From positions 1 through 64,000 of the forward strand of contig NZ_JAGJDY010000003.1 in assembly GCF_018100795.1 (NCBI RefSeq): a DNA stretch of 64,000 nt, given 5' to 3'. Shown here in pieces: positions 43,262 to 52,099 of the stretch. The position numbers and the translations under genes are program-made. Each line of letters begins with the position of its first letter. The stretch's first letter is position 1. The notes under the pieces were generated by a model. The model worked only from the letters and a program-made list of their open reading frames with translations, was not told the DNA's origin and searched no databases. The DNA comes from Alteromonas sp. MMG017. Its GTDB lineage: Bacteria; Pseudomonadota; Gammaproteobacteria; Enterobacterales; Alteromonadaceae.

Positions 43262-43277
43262 CTGTATAAATAAACAG
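43262..43277 (+). promoter_or_regulatory. LexA (SOS) box of umuDC
   Basis: CTGTATAAATAAACAG is a perfect CTGT-N8-ACAG operator flanked by A and T, and very like the E. coli umuDC box. It lies 15 bp upstream of the umuD ATG. Confidence 0.93.
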
Positions 43278-43291
43278 TATCATAGAAGTGT

Positions 43292-43705
43292 ATGCTTAAA
43301 TTTATTCCTATCACAGCGCAAGCGGGCATCGTTGGTTTCGAATCGCCAGCAGCAGAATATACAGAGCTAGGTTTGAGTCTAGACTCCCTCCTTATCGACA
43401 AACCGGCTGCTACCTTCATTGGCTACGCGCAAGGCAAGTCGATGATGGACGATGGCATTCACGATGGCGACCTACTGATTGTCTCAAGGGCTGAAGACAT
43501 TTTAGACATGTGCATTATTGTGGCGACCTTAAACGGCGAGTTCGTGTGTAAGCGTGTAGACAAACGCCACGGCTGCTTGCGTTCTTCATCCCCATTGTAC
43601 AAACCTTACTTTTTAAAAGAAGGCGACGAGTTTTCAATAGAAGGGGTGGTAACGCGCTCTATTAGGCTTCACAAAAAACTTTCCCACCGACTAGGAGGTG
43701 AGTAG
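43292..43705 (+). CDS. umuD: Translesion polymerase accessory protein UmuD
   Basis: This 137-aa S24-family protein self-cleaves on RecA filaments and then activates UmuC. The nucleophile Ser lies in AQGKSMMDDGI and the general-base Lys in EFVCKRVDK. By alignment, the cleavage region is AGIVGFESPA, giving only ~11-14 residues before the cut versus 24 in E. coli. The peptide bond is A-G or V-G rather than C-G. An in-frame stop just upstream rules out a longer N-terminus. It is SOS-controlled and overlaps umuC by one base. Confidence 0.93.
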   Translation: MLKFIPITAQAGIVGFESPAAEYTELGLSLDSLLIDKPAATFIGYAQGKSMMDDGIHDGDLLIVSRAEDILDMCIIVATLNGEFVCKRVDKRHGCLRSSSPLYKPYFLKEGDEFSIEGVVTRSIRLHKKLSHRLGGE

Positions 43706-44961
43706 TGTTTGCGCTGGTAGATGTCACGTCCATGTATGCATCAGTAGAGAAAATCTACAACCCTAGCCTGCGAAACAAACCTGTAATGGTTTTGAGTAAT
43801 AACGATGGCTGTGTGGTCGCGGCCTGCCCTATCGCCAAAAGATTAGGATTTAAAAAGTTTGTTCCCTACTTTCAGGTAAAAGAGGAAGCCAAAAAAGCTG
43901 GGGTTGTTGTGTGCTCGTCTAACTATGAGTTGTATGCCGACGTGTCTTCAAAAATGTTTTCTGTGATGGCGCAATTCTGTGATGAATTGCACGAGTACAG
44001 TATTGATGAAGCTTTTATGCGCTTTTCGCCACGCCTAAACGATAGCGAATGGCTAGCCCTAGGGTATGAGATAAGAAAAACCATTTGGCGGGAGGTAAAG
44101 CTTCCCGTGGGTGTTGGGTTTGGTCCTACTCCAACTCTTGCTAAAGCCGCTAATCACGCTGCAAAAAAGCTAGACGGTTTTCGAGGTTCAGCGGTTATTA
44201 ATACGCCACAGGAAAAGCAGGCATTATTATCCCGTATGGCAGTAGCAGATGTATGGGGTATTGGTGGGCGCTTGGAAAAACGATTGATGGCCATGGGCAT
44301 TAATAATGCCTACACACTGTCACAACAATCTCCCGCTAAAATGCGTAAGTATTTCTCTATTGTGCTGGAGAACACCGTTAGAGAACTTCAAGGGGAACTA
44401 AGAATGACGTGGGATGAAATAAGACCCGCTAAAAAAGAAATTTATAGCACCCGTAGTTTTGGAAATAGAGTGACCACACAAGATGAATTAAGAGCAGCGT
44501 TAGCGACCCACGCTGAAATAGCCACTAAAAAACTCCGCGCTCAACATTCCCTTGCTCACAGCGCCACCTTTTTTGCGGCCAATTCTCCTCATGACGATGG
44601 CAGGTATGTAAAGCAATCGGCGCTTTCTAACTTTGCTGTGCCTACCAATGATACGCGACATATTATTCACGCAGCATCTGAAGCGCTCAATAAACTGTTT
44701 ATTCCAGGCGTGCGGTATTACAAAGTGGGGGTGGGTCTGTTGGACATTTGCGACGAGACACATCGCCAAGACGATTTGTTTACGCCCAGTACAGACAACT
44801 CGGCATTAATGGCAGTGCTTGATAGTACCAATACTAGGTATGGCAAAAACACGATGCATTTTGGCGCTAGGGGCTTTCAACAAAATTTTGCCATGAAAAG
44901 AGACTTTTTGACGAAAAGAGCCACTACCCGTTGGGAAGAGATCCCGAAAATTAAATGTTGA
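43705..44961 (+). CDS. umuC: Translesion DNA polymerase V catalytic subunit UmuC
   Basis: This 418-aa Y-family polymerase copies damaged DNA in the SOS response. The N-terminal palm/finger motifs are ALVDVTSMYASVEKIYNP and VLSNNDGCVVA. The catalytic YSIDEAFM follows, then a thumb (WGIGGRLEKRL) and a little-finger domain. The C-terminal DUF4113-type segment includes RYGKNTMHFGARGF. It starts with GTG at 43705, overlapping the umuD stop. Confidence 0.95.
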   Translation: MFALVDVTSMYASVEKIYNPSLRNKPVMVLSNNDGCVVAACPIAKRLGFKKFVPYFQVKEEAKKAGVVVCSSNYELYADVSSKMFSVMAQFCDELHEYSIDEAFMRFSPRLNDSEWLALGYEIRKTIWREVKLPVGVGFGPTPTLAKAANHAAKKLDGFRGSAVINTPQEKQALLSRMAVADVWGIGGRLEKRLMAMGINNAYTLSQQSPAKMRKYFSIVLENTVRELQGELRMTWDEIRPAKKEIYSTRSFGNRVTTQDELRAALATHAEIATKKLRAQHSLAHSATFFAANSPHDDGRYVKQSALSNFAVPTNDTRHIIHAASEALNKLFIPGVRYYKVGVGLLDICDETHRQDDLFTPSTDNSALMAVLDSTNTRYGKNTMHFGARGFQQNFAMKRDFLTKRATTRWEEIPKIKC

Positions 44962-45019
44962 GACGCTGGATAGCTTGCTCTGGCTTTTACAAAAGTTGCG
45001 AGCATTGCATACAAGTAAC

Positions 45020-45448
45020 TTAAGACTTTTGAGCAAAATACGCCATGATTTCAGCCTTGGTCATTTCTTTCGTTTTATTCGAAAAGCAATAATAGTGTGG
45101 GCGTTGATCGCTGAAGTACTGCATATCCATTTCCAGCCCATCTAGTGCTTGAAATATACCGACAGGAATATTGTACTCGCCGGTCTCATTAAGCCTATAA
45201 AAAAGGTGGGAACCACAGTTGCCACAAAAACCGCGAGAAGCCCAGTCTGACGACTGATGAATGCTTACATTATTGCCAGCGGAGGTTGTGTCTTCAAATT
45301 TGACCTGCGTACCGCATTGTAATGCGAACAGCGCCGAGCCGCCCCACTGTCTGCAAGAATCACAATGGCAAACTGTGAATTTAGGATTAATATTCTCTGC
45401 AACAACGTTAATAGCCCCACACAGGCAACTTCCTTGCGCGCTTAGCAT
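45020..45448 (-). CDS. GFA family zinc-binding protein (CENP-V/GFA fold)
   Basis: This 142-aa protein has the Mss4-like zinc fold of glutathione-dependent formaldehyde-activating enzymes. The Cys clusters are GSCLCGAI (~7-14), VCHCDSCRQWGG (~32-43) and CGNCGSHLFYR (~95-105). Most members have no proven activity; small-thiol adduct chemistry is a guess. It converges on umuC and lies 64 bp downstream of the acetyltransferase gene on the same strand. Confidence 0.87.
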   Translation of the reverse strand: MLSAQGSCLCGAINVVAENINPKFTVCHCDSCRQWGGSALFALQCGTQVKFEDTTSAGNNVSIHQSSDWASRGFCGNCGSHLFYRLNETGEYNIPVGIFQALDGLEMDMQYFSDQRPHYYCFSNKTKEMTKAEIMAYFAQKS

Positions 45449-45512
45449 CAGCGTACTTCCTTATTAATAATGACGTAAAATTTAACCCAGTGTGCGCATT
45501 TTTTATGACACT

Positions 45513-46253
45513 TTATGCAGGCTTTCGCCTAAACATGACATCTCCTTTCACGTGAGATAGGCTTAGCTCTCCCACCACGTCATAGTTATCGTCGTTAAAA
45601 AAGGGCTTATGTTTAGCTACTGTAACAAACACTGCTACCCCTTCACTTTTAGCATCTTCTTCCACCACACTGTCGATAGCACCCAATAGTGTATGACCGA
45701 GTCCATGGTGCTGATAATCAGGGTGAACGGCAATAAAACTTAGCATATGAAAGTTAACAGCAGGAACTAATGCGCGTACCTTTTCTTCTTTTTCTAGCAT
45801 TTGCTTTGTACCAAAAAGGCCAGCGGTAAGTAACATACGCAAACGCCAATGCCAGTAACGCCCAGAACCAAATGCAGCATCTGGCGCGGTAAGGCAAGCA
45901 ACCGCGAGTAGTCTCTCGCCATCGAACAACCCAACAATAGGCTGTTCTGCCACCCAAAAAGCGTTCAACTCTTCTCTGATAGCAGAGCGCAACCGGCTTT
46001 CATAACCTTCTTTTTCAGCTTGAAATATGTCGCTAAAAAGTGGGTCGTCTACGTACGCATTAAATAATATAGAAGCAGCAACCTTCAAATCGTCCACGCC
46101 GAGGTAAATTGCTTTGATAGACTCAAGGGAAGACACTAGTGGCTCCATTGCTTTATTGACTATAGCGTCATTGGCTATGGGGTCATTGACTGTGGGTTGC
46201 TCCCCCCCTTGCGTATTCATCACTTGGCTGTCGGTTAGGGTGTCATTTGTCAT
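45513..46253 (-). CDS. GNAT family N-acetyltransferase
   Basis: This ~246-aa protein has an unusual ~40-residue N-terminal tail rich in Asp, Asn, Thr and Val, including NDPIANDAIVNKA. The GNAT fold follows (~45-246), with an acetyl-CoA motif at FIAVHPDYQHHGLGHTLLGA. The substrate is unknown. I chose the ATG at 46253 (MTNDTLTD), with GAGGG upstream, rather than the one five codons earlier. The tail encodes short imperfect repeats and may have expanded by slippage. Confidence 0.85.
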   Translation of the reverse strand: MTNDTLTDSQVMNTQGGEQPTVNDPIANDAIVNKAMEPLVSSLESIKAIYLGVDDLKVAASILFNAYVDDPLFSDIFQAEKEGYESRLRSAIREELNAFWVAEQPIVGLFDGERLLAVACLTAPDAAFGSGRYWHWRLRMLLTAGLFGTKQMLEKEEKVRALVPAVNFHMLSFIAVHPDYQHHGLGHTLLGAIDSVVEEDAKSEGVAVFVTVAKHKPFFNDDNYDVVGELSLSHVKGDVMFRRKPA

Positions 46254-46294
46254 GGGTGCTGCCCTCATTAATCTACGAATTTATAGTCACAGAA

Positions 46295-46324
46295 AGCAAA
46301 AAGTGACCAATTAATGGTCACTTT
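46295..46324 (-). terminator. Intrinsic terminator after the first DUF3192 gene
   Basis: AAAGTGACC (46300-46308) and GGTCACTTT (46316-46324) form a 9-bp stem with a 7-nt AT loop. On the minus strand it is followed by TTTTTGCTTT. Confidence 0.8.
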
Positions 46325-46361
46325 ACGGTAAAAACACCAAGATGTTAAATTAATGTTACCT

Positions 46362-46727
46362 TTAATTCATTAGGTGGTAAGCGCTATCACCCCAACCTAC
46401 TAGGCCACTATCTTTAAATACTATTGGGGTACATTCATCTTTCGTTGTTATGCCATCACCCATGGTTCTTTGAGTACGATAAAACAATACGCGATAGGTA
46501 CCGTCTTGCTTTTCATAAAGCTCGTTGAAATCAGCCACACCCATTTTTCTTAAGACGCTTTCATAGCTCATTCCTTTTTCAAGGTTCGAGATATGTTTGC
46601 GGTTATTGTACTCTCGGTCTTCTACATCAGTACCGTAATGGCTATCACTTCCCCCACCTACAGATACCACGCAACCCGTAAGTAAAAATGATGATGCTAA
46701 TGCGAGCGGTAAGATAATCGATTTCAT
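46362..46727 (-). CDS. DUF3192 family lipoprotein
   Basis: This 121-aa protein has a signal peptide with lipobox LLTGC (Cys ~19). A short Gly/Ser linker leads to a DUF3192 domain with LEKGMSYESVLRKMG and the conserved block FYRTQRTMGDGITTKDECTP, ending GWGDSAYH. The fold resembles the small envelope SmpA/BamE-like group. Function unknown. A paralogue lies at 52.1 kb. Confidence 0.85.
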   Translation of the reverse strand: MKSIILPLALASSFLLTGCVVSVGGGSDSHYGTDVEDREYNNRKHISNLEKGMSYESVLRKMGVADFNELYEKQDGTYRVLFYRTQRTMGDGITTKDECTPIVFKDSGLVGWGDSAYHLMN

Positions 46728-46972
46728 GTGGTTTCCTCTGATTTTTATCGTTTATAATTTTGTTATATGCAATAGAGTAATCAAGAATGAGACCAACTAT
46801 TTAAGATGCTGATTTTAATAGGTTTATTTTAAATTAGTGGTGGTTGTATTTATAAAGCGTGGTTTATTACCTTAATTAATGGTCAGTTTGACACAAATTA
46901 TTGGTTAAAAAACCTAGCGAAATCAATCTGGAATGGATAAGCTGAACGTCTTGTAATTTATTGGTCAACGAA

Positions 46973-47269
46973 ATGTCACTGCAAAATAACAATCTGCAGA
47001 AATTAATGATTGTATGTCAGCAAATGGTGCAAAAAGGGACTTCGCCTTCTGTTGCACTACTTAGAGCAAAAGCGCCTTTTAAAGCATCGGTAACAGAGGC
47101 TATTGAGGCTATTAAACATTTCAATGCTGCCAATGGCGCATCTGATCCTGCATCTATTAACGGGAAGGACGTAGAGACAATTGCGTCGCTTTCAAAGCGG
47201 GTTGCAGTGCTTGAACAGCAAATGACGGTGCTACAACAGCGGCTAGAAGCATCTATTAAGCCCTCTTAA
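46973..47269 (+). CDS. Small coiled-coil protein of unknown function
   Basis: This ~98-aa soluble protein starts at the ATG at 46973 (MSLQNNNLQKLM). Residues ~5-55 are predicted helical, with QKGTSPSVALLRAKAPFKASVTEAIEAIK. Residues ~65-95 form a heptad-like coiled coil (ETIASLSKRVAVLEQQMTVLQQRLEA). No Shine-Dalgarno is clear. It converges on syd. I recall similar short proteins in Alteromonadales but no function. Confidence 0.6.
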   Translation: MSLQNNNLQKLMIVCQQMVQKGTSPSVALLRAKAPFKASVTEAIEAIKHFNAANGASDPASINGKDVETIASLSKRVAVLEQQMTVLQQRLEASIKPS

Positions 47270-47436
47270 TAGACCCTCCTTAAAAGGGCCTAGTCTCGTA
47301 TTACAGCAGAACCGCTTAATAGACAATGACGCTGCTCGCATTCAGCGCCTCTTTCTTCAGTGCCAGCTACTTCAGCGCTACCAATATGGGTAACAATTAG
47401 ATGCCGTGTATATTCTAACCGGCATGACACAGGACC

Positions 47437-47994
47437 TTATTCAGGTCGTAGTGTGGCGATAAATGCAGGTAGGCTTGGCGAAATAACTTTTTTAGGTGGC
47501 CTCCCAACTTGCTCTAATACCACTTCTCCAGTGCTATTTAACACACTTAAAACAAAATCATCCTCATCGGTTAAGGCGAAAAAGAGAGTAGGCTCTTGCT
47601 TAAGTCTCTTTTTCATTAACAGGTGCCCAATTAAGTTTTGTTGAAGCCGTTCAAAGTCTTCTTCATTCCAAACTTGCAATAGCTCACAAGACCCATGTTC
47701 AGCTACTACCGGTAAATTATTACTGAAGAATTGAGTAAAGAACTGACAAAAATCTGCGTTGAGCGTAATGTCCAATGCCTCTTCGACATTCTTAAAACTT
47801 AGCGCTGAATGCTGAGTATCACTTTGGCGCTTAGGCTCCCACGGTACCAATTCTCCTTCATTTCCCTGCTTTAAGTAGCAAGGTGAGGGCCATTGACTAT
47901 CATAAGGTATGGTCAGCGGGCTACCACTGCCCTCGTAGCGAGAAGTGAATGCACCGATAAGTTGGGTTAATTCATTACTAATTGTTAAGGCCAT
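47437..47994 (-). CDS. syd: SecY-interacting protein Syd
   Basis: This ~185-aa protein binds the cytosolic face of SecY and may check the assembled translocon. It matches E. coli Syd in ALDITLNADFCQFFTQFFS, LLQVWNEEDFERLQQNLIGH, KRLKQEPTLFFAL and the ending AFIATLRPE. I chose the ATG at 47994 (MALTISNEL) over an upstream ATG giving 23 non-family residues. It is divergent from queF, as in E. coli. Confidence 0.92.
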   Translation of the reverse strand: MALTISNELTQLIGAFTSRYEGSGSPLTIPYDSQWPSPCYLKQGNEGELVPWEPKRQSDTQHSALSFKNVEEALDITLNADFCQFFTQFFSNNLPVVAEHGSCELLQVWNEEDFERLQQNLIGHLLMKKRLKQEPTLFFALTDEDDFVLSVLNSTGEVVLEQVGRPPKKVISPSLPAFIATLRPE

Positions 47995-48093
47995 TATGGG
48001 GTTACACCAATATTTTTGAGGTACACTATAGGTATAAGGTGCCAAGTTCAAGTAAGACGGCACATCTAAAACAGTTAAAATATATAGGTAAAT

Positions 48094-48945
48094 ATGACTT
48101 CGAAGGCAAACGATAAAATTTCTATTTCTGCCCCCAAAGATCTCTCATTGGGAAAGCAGGTTGAATATGAATTTCATTACAACCCCGACCTACTTCAGGG
48201 CGTGCCCCGTAGCTTAAGCCGAGATACGTTATCGTTGGATGCTAACGCCCTGCCCTTTACCGGTATTGATACATGGACTGGGTATGAGCTGTCTTGGCTC
48301 AACAAAAAGGGAAAGCCTAACGTAGCCTTGCTTGAATGTTATGTACCTATCACCTCGGCAAATCTCATAGAGTCGAAATCATTCAAGTTGTATTTAAACA
48401 GCTTTAATCAAACCGCTTTTGAAAGCTCTGAGGATGTGCACGCCACATTGGCATCAGACCTGTCAAAATGTGCGGGTGAACCCGTAATGGTTAGCTTAAC
48501 GCTTCCCAATCAATTCAATACACTAACATTCAAAGAATTTGAAGGTGTACTGCTTGATGAACTAGATATCGCTGTTGAAACTTACGAGCCTGACACATCG
48601 CTCTTAAAAGTAACAAGCGATAAAAAAGCCGAAACCTTGGTTTCTCATTTGCTGAAATCGAATTGCCTTATTACCAGTCAGCCTGACTGGGCAAGTGTGC
48701 AAATTCGTTATGAAGGGAAAGGCTTAGATCATGAAGGGCTACTGAAATATTTGATTAGCTTCAGGCAACACAATGAATTTCATGAACAGTGTGTAGAGCG
48801 TATTTATTGTGACATTATGCAACACTGCCAACCTGAGAAGTTGACAGTATGCGCGCGTTACACAAGGCGAGGAGGGCTCGACATTAATCCTTTCCGTTCA
48901 AATTTTGAAACGCCCTATGCAAATAAAAGGCAAGCTCGCCAGTAA
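48094..48945 (+). CDS. queF: NADPH-dependent 7-cyano-7-deazaguanine reductase
   Basis: This 283-aa enzyme reduces preQ0 to preQ1 in queuosine synthesis. It is the long, two-domain form as in E. coli. The catalytic Cys191 is in SNCLITSQPDW, where it forms the thioimide intermediate, and the NADPH/substrate region includes ESKSFKLYLNSFNQ. The C-terminal half has RYTRRGGLDINPFRSN. It is divergent from syd. Confidence 0.96.
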   Translation: MTSKANDKISISAPKDLSLGKQVEYEFHYNPDLLQGVPRSLSRDTLSLDANALPFTGIDTWTGYELSWLNKKGKPNVALLECYVPITSANLIESKSFKLYLNSFNQTAFESSEDVHATLASDLSKCAGEPVMVSLTLPNQFNTLTFKEFEGVLLDELDIAVETYEPDTSLLKVTSDKKAETLVSHLLKSNCLITSQPDWASVQIRYEGKGLDHEGLLKYLISFRQHNEFHEQCVERIYCDIMQHCQPEKLTVCARYTRRGGLDINPFRSNFETPYANKRQARQ

Positions 48946-49018
48946 TTTAGCGCACAGATTTAATAAAAATCACTAAATGTGCAGGATGACTTCACCTAAG
49001 GTTGAGTAAACAACGATT

Positions 49019-50572
49019 ATGGACGCCAAACAGCTTCAAACCTACAAGCAACACAATACGCTACTTTCACAATTTATCGTTCGCTTGTCTGCCTTTTATG
49101 AAGGTTTTTCCGACAAAATTGATAGTGAACTACAAATATTGAGAGGGCATTTGTCTGGTACGCCAAACTTTACTCTTGCCACGGTGAGCATCAATAAGCT
49201 TAATAGCGCGCTTCAACATCAAGAACTGACTTTAAAAAAATACAGTATTGAAACCGTCGCCTTGTTAGAAAGTGCAACTAAGCGTCTTCAAAAAGTCGTG
49301 TTTGAAGATCAAGTACTTCAAAAACGAGCCACACAGCAATTGATAACCCTGAACCAGCCGGTTGGGGATATTTTTAGTATTTACAAGCTGTTCCAGCAAG
49401 CTATTGAGTTACATCATGCGGCATTGGCGAGTAGCGCAGCAAGTGAGCCTGCGGTTGGAAATAGTAAAGGTGAAGCACCTGCACTAGAAAATAATAAAAA
49501 GAGCAATAAAGACAATACGGTAAACCCTCTTTATAAGTCTATTTTAGAGGAACTAAACCAACTTATTGCCAGCTACGCCCAACGCCAACCTGATGATAGT
49601 CAATTAGTTGATATACAGAAAAAACTAACGGAAGGCATGTCGGAAGACCAATTGCTGAAAAGCTGTGTTGTTATTCTTCGAATGATAGTGCAAGACGCGA
49701 TGGCTGAAGCCAGCTTAACCGGCAAGGTTATTCAAAGCTTGCATAACTCCTTAGGCAAAATGGGCGGAGACGTTCAGCTTAGTATGGAAAACAGCCGCAC
49801 TCAGTTTGAGCAGCGACAAGTTGGTAATGCGCAGTTGCAATCACATATTGAAAGTATTGAAGAAGCGGTATCACACAGCGACTCTTTGGAGTCACTTAAA
49901 GAGCATACGCAATTCTGTGTTCAAAATATTGCCAGCACATTGAATGAACAAGCGCAGTTAGACTCTCAAGGCCAAGAGTCATTAATGGGGTTACTTGGCT
50001 CAATGCAAAGCAGAATTGAGCAGCTACAAAAGCAAACGCTTACCTATAAAAAGAAGCTGGCTGAACAAATGATGCTCAGTCAAACCGACCCGCTTACCCG
50101 CTTGCCTAACCGCCAAGCTTATAATGAAAAGTTATCGAAGGCGGTTCAGTCTTGGCAAGATAACGGCGATGACTTGGCGGTGGCCGTCATCGACATAGAT
50201 CACTTTAAGTCAATCAACGACCGTTTCGGTCATGCCGCCGGTGATAAAACACTACAAGTGGTAGGCAAGAATCTTAAACAACAATTAACAGAGAACACGT
50301 TTATGGCCCGTTGGGGCGGTGAAGAATTTGTTTTGCTTCTGCCAGGCATGAGTAAGCAAAAAGTCACCAGTTTGCTTGAAACTATGAGAACTACACTCGC
50401 CTCTTTACCGTTTAAATTTAAGCAAGAAAAAGTCACCATAACGGCATCATTTGGCGCTTCATTTTTCAAAAAAGGTGACACACCAGACGCCGTTTTTGAA
50501 CGGGCTGATAACTTGCTATATCAAGCTAAAAATAGCGGTCGAAATCGCGTTATCACTGACAGAGACGAATAA
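49019..50572 (+). CDS. Diguanylate cyclase with N-terminal helical region
   Basis: This 517-aa protein has ~340 residues of helical, coiled-coil-rich N-terminus without membrane spans, containing two homologous-looking helical blocks. A GGDEF domain follows (~345-515), with DPLTRLPNRQAYNE and the active-site loop RWGGEEF (GGEEF 433-437). No RxxD I-site lies five residues before the loop, so product inhibition may be absent. It ends two bases before ppnN, so the two are probably one operon. Confidence 0.92.
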   Translation: MDAKQLQTYKQHNTLLSQFIVRLSAFYEGFSDKIDSELQILRGHLSGTPNFTLATVSINKLNSALQHQELTLKKYSIETVALLESATKRLQKVVFEDQVLQKRATQQLITLNQPVGDIFSIYKLFQQAIELHHAALASSAASEPAVGNSKGEAPALENNKKSNKDNTVNPLYKSILEELNQLIASYAQRQPDDSQLVDIQKKLTEGMSEDQLLKSCVVILRMIVQDAMAEASLTGKVIQSLHNSLGKMGGDVQLSMENSRTQFEQRQVGNAQLQSHIESIEEAVSHSDSLESLKEHTQFCVQNIASTLNEQAQLDSQGQESLMGLLGSMQSRIEQLQKQTLTYKKKLAEQMMLSQTDPLTRLPNRQAYNEKLSKAVQSWQDNGDDLAVAVIDIDHFKSINDRFGHAAGDKTLQVVGKNLKQQLTENTFMARWGGEEFVLLLPGMSKQKVTSLLETMRTTLASLPFKFKQEKVTITASFGASFFKKGDTPDAVFERADNLLYQAKNSGRNRVITDRDE

Positions 50573-50574
50573 GT

Positions 50575-51933
50575 ATGAAGAAAGTGCAGTTAAATCCTGT
50601 TGGTTGGATGAGTCAGTTGTCGCAAATTGAAGTGGCTCAATTGCAAGATACAACAAATAGCGCACTTTACGGCATGTTTCGAAACTGTTGTTTAGCAGTA
50701 CTCAATAGTGGTGTCGATGAAGATGATTATGAAGTGCTATTTGCACCTTACGAAAATTTCGATATCAAGTTGGTTCGAAGAGAGCGTGGCGTCAAAATTG
50801 AATTAGTCAATCCACCCGAAGTAGCTTTTGTTGACGGCACCTTGGTTACTGGTGTGCATGAGCATATTTTTGCAGTGCTTCGCGACCTGCTTTTCATGGG
50901 TAATAAGTATGCTTTTACCCACAAAAGTGCGCCTGTCGATAGTGTGAGCATTACCGACATGGTGTTTGACATGTTACGTCATGCTCAGGCACTTGAAGGA
51001 AACGATAGCCTTAATACTGTGGTGTGCTGGGGCGGGCACTCTATTAATCTAACTGAGTATAAATATACAAAAGAAGTGGGATACCAGTTAGGGCTTAGAG
51101 AAATGAATATTTGCACAGGCTGTGGACCAGGTGCAATGAAGGGCCCAATGAAAGGGGCTACCATTGGGCATGCAAAACAACGCTATAAGGCAGGCCGTTA
51201 CATTGGTATCTCTGAACCTAGCATTATCGCAGCAGAGCCACCCAACGCGATTGTTAATGAACTTGTCATCATGCCAGATATTGAAAAACGCCTTGAGGCC
51301 TTTGTTCGCCTAGCCCATGGCATTGTGATTTTTCCTGGCGGTGTGGGTACTGCCGAAGAGTTGCTTTATTTGCTTGGCATTTTAATGAATGAACGAAATG
51401 CCCAGCAGCCCTTCCCTGTGATCCTTACCGGTCCAGCGGGTTCTGAGGCTTACTTTGAAGCCATTGATGAATTCATCGGTGCGACGATAGGGAAAGAAGC
51501 ACAGAGTAAATACCAGATCATTGTTGACGATCCTGAAGAAGTAGCTCGGGTTATGCGCACAGGGCTTGGGCGAGTTAAGAAGTACCGAGAAGCAATGGGC
51601 GACGCCTACAGCTTCAATTGGTCACTGAAAATAGAAGAAGATTTTCAGCGCCCCTTTATTCCTACTCATCAAAGCATGTCAGGTTTAGCTTTACATCATG
51701 ATCAGGATAATGCCTCGCTAGCGATAGCGTTAAGGCAGGCATTTTCAGGTATTGTGGCGGGCAACGTCAAAGCGGAAGGTATTCAGCACATTAAACAGCA
51801 TGGACCATTTAAGCTAACAGGGGATGCCAAGTTAATGGAGCGGGTTGATACACTATTAGAATCTTTTGTTTCTCAACAAAGAATGAAGCTTCCTGGCTCT
51901 GCATACACACCTTGCTACACAATTGAGAAATAA
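50575..51933 (+). CDS. ppnN: Nucleotide 5'-monophosphate nucleosidase PpnN
   Basis: This 452-aa enzyme splits purine and pyrimidine nucleoside monophosphates into base and ribose 5-phosphate. In E. coli PpnN (YgdH) is activated by (p)ppGpp. A central LOG-type domain carries MPDIEKRLEAFVRLAHGI and FPGGVGTAEELLYLLGIL. N- and C-terminal YgdH domains flank it. In E. coli it also neighbours queF. Here it follows a diguanylate cyclase, joining two nucleotide second-messenger themes. Confidence 0.95.
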   Translation: MKKVQLNPVGWMSQLSQIEVAQLQDTTNSALYGMFRNCCLAVLNSGVDEDDYEVLFAPYENFDIKLVRRERGVKIELVNPPEVAFVDGTLVTGVHEHIFAVLRDLLFMGNKYAFTHKSAPVDSVSITDMVFDMLRHAQALEGNDSLNTVVCWGGHSINLTEYKYTKEVGYQLGLREMNICTGCGPGAMKGPMKGATIGHAKQRYKAGRYIGISEPSIIAAEPPNAIVNELVIMPDIEKRLEAFVRLAHGIVIFPGGVGTAEELLYLLGILMNERNAQQPFPVILTGPAGSEAYFEAIDEFIGATIGKEAQSKYQIIVDDPEEVARVMRTGLGRVKKYREAMGDAYSFNWSLKIEEDFQRPFIPTHQSMSGLALHHDQDNASLAIALRQAFSGIVAGNVKAEGIQHIKQHGPFKLTGDAKLMERVDTLLESFVSQQRMKLPGSAYTPCYTIEK

Positions 51934-52099
51934 CTAGACGCATTTCCTTACGTTTAACACTTACCGTCGACGAACTTTTTACGGTACACTGTAGACTTAA
52001 GTAGTTATTCAAACAAAGGAACTGCGAAATTACAGTTTGTAACCTATATACATGTTGTAAATTGTTTATATTAGCGCAGAAAAACGAAAAGTTAGGGTT

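Noticed and set aside
45513..46253. The acetyltransferase as an antibiotic-resistance or toxin-antitoxin gene.
   Set aside because: Only the general GNAT fold is visible, with no partner gene or subtype motif to support either.
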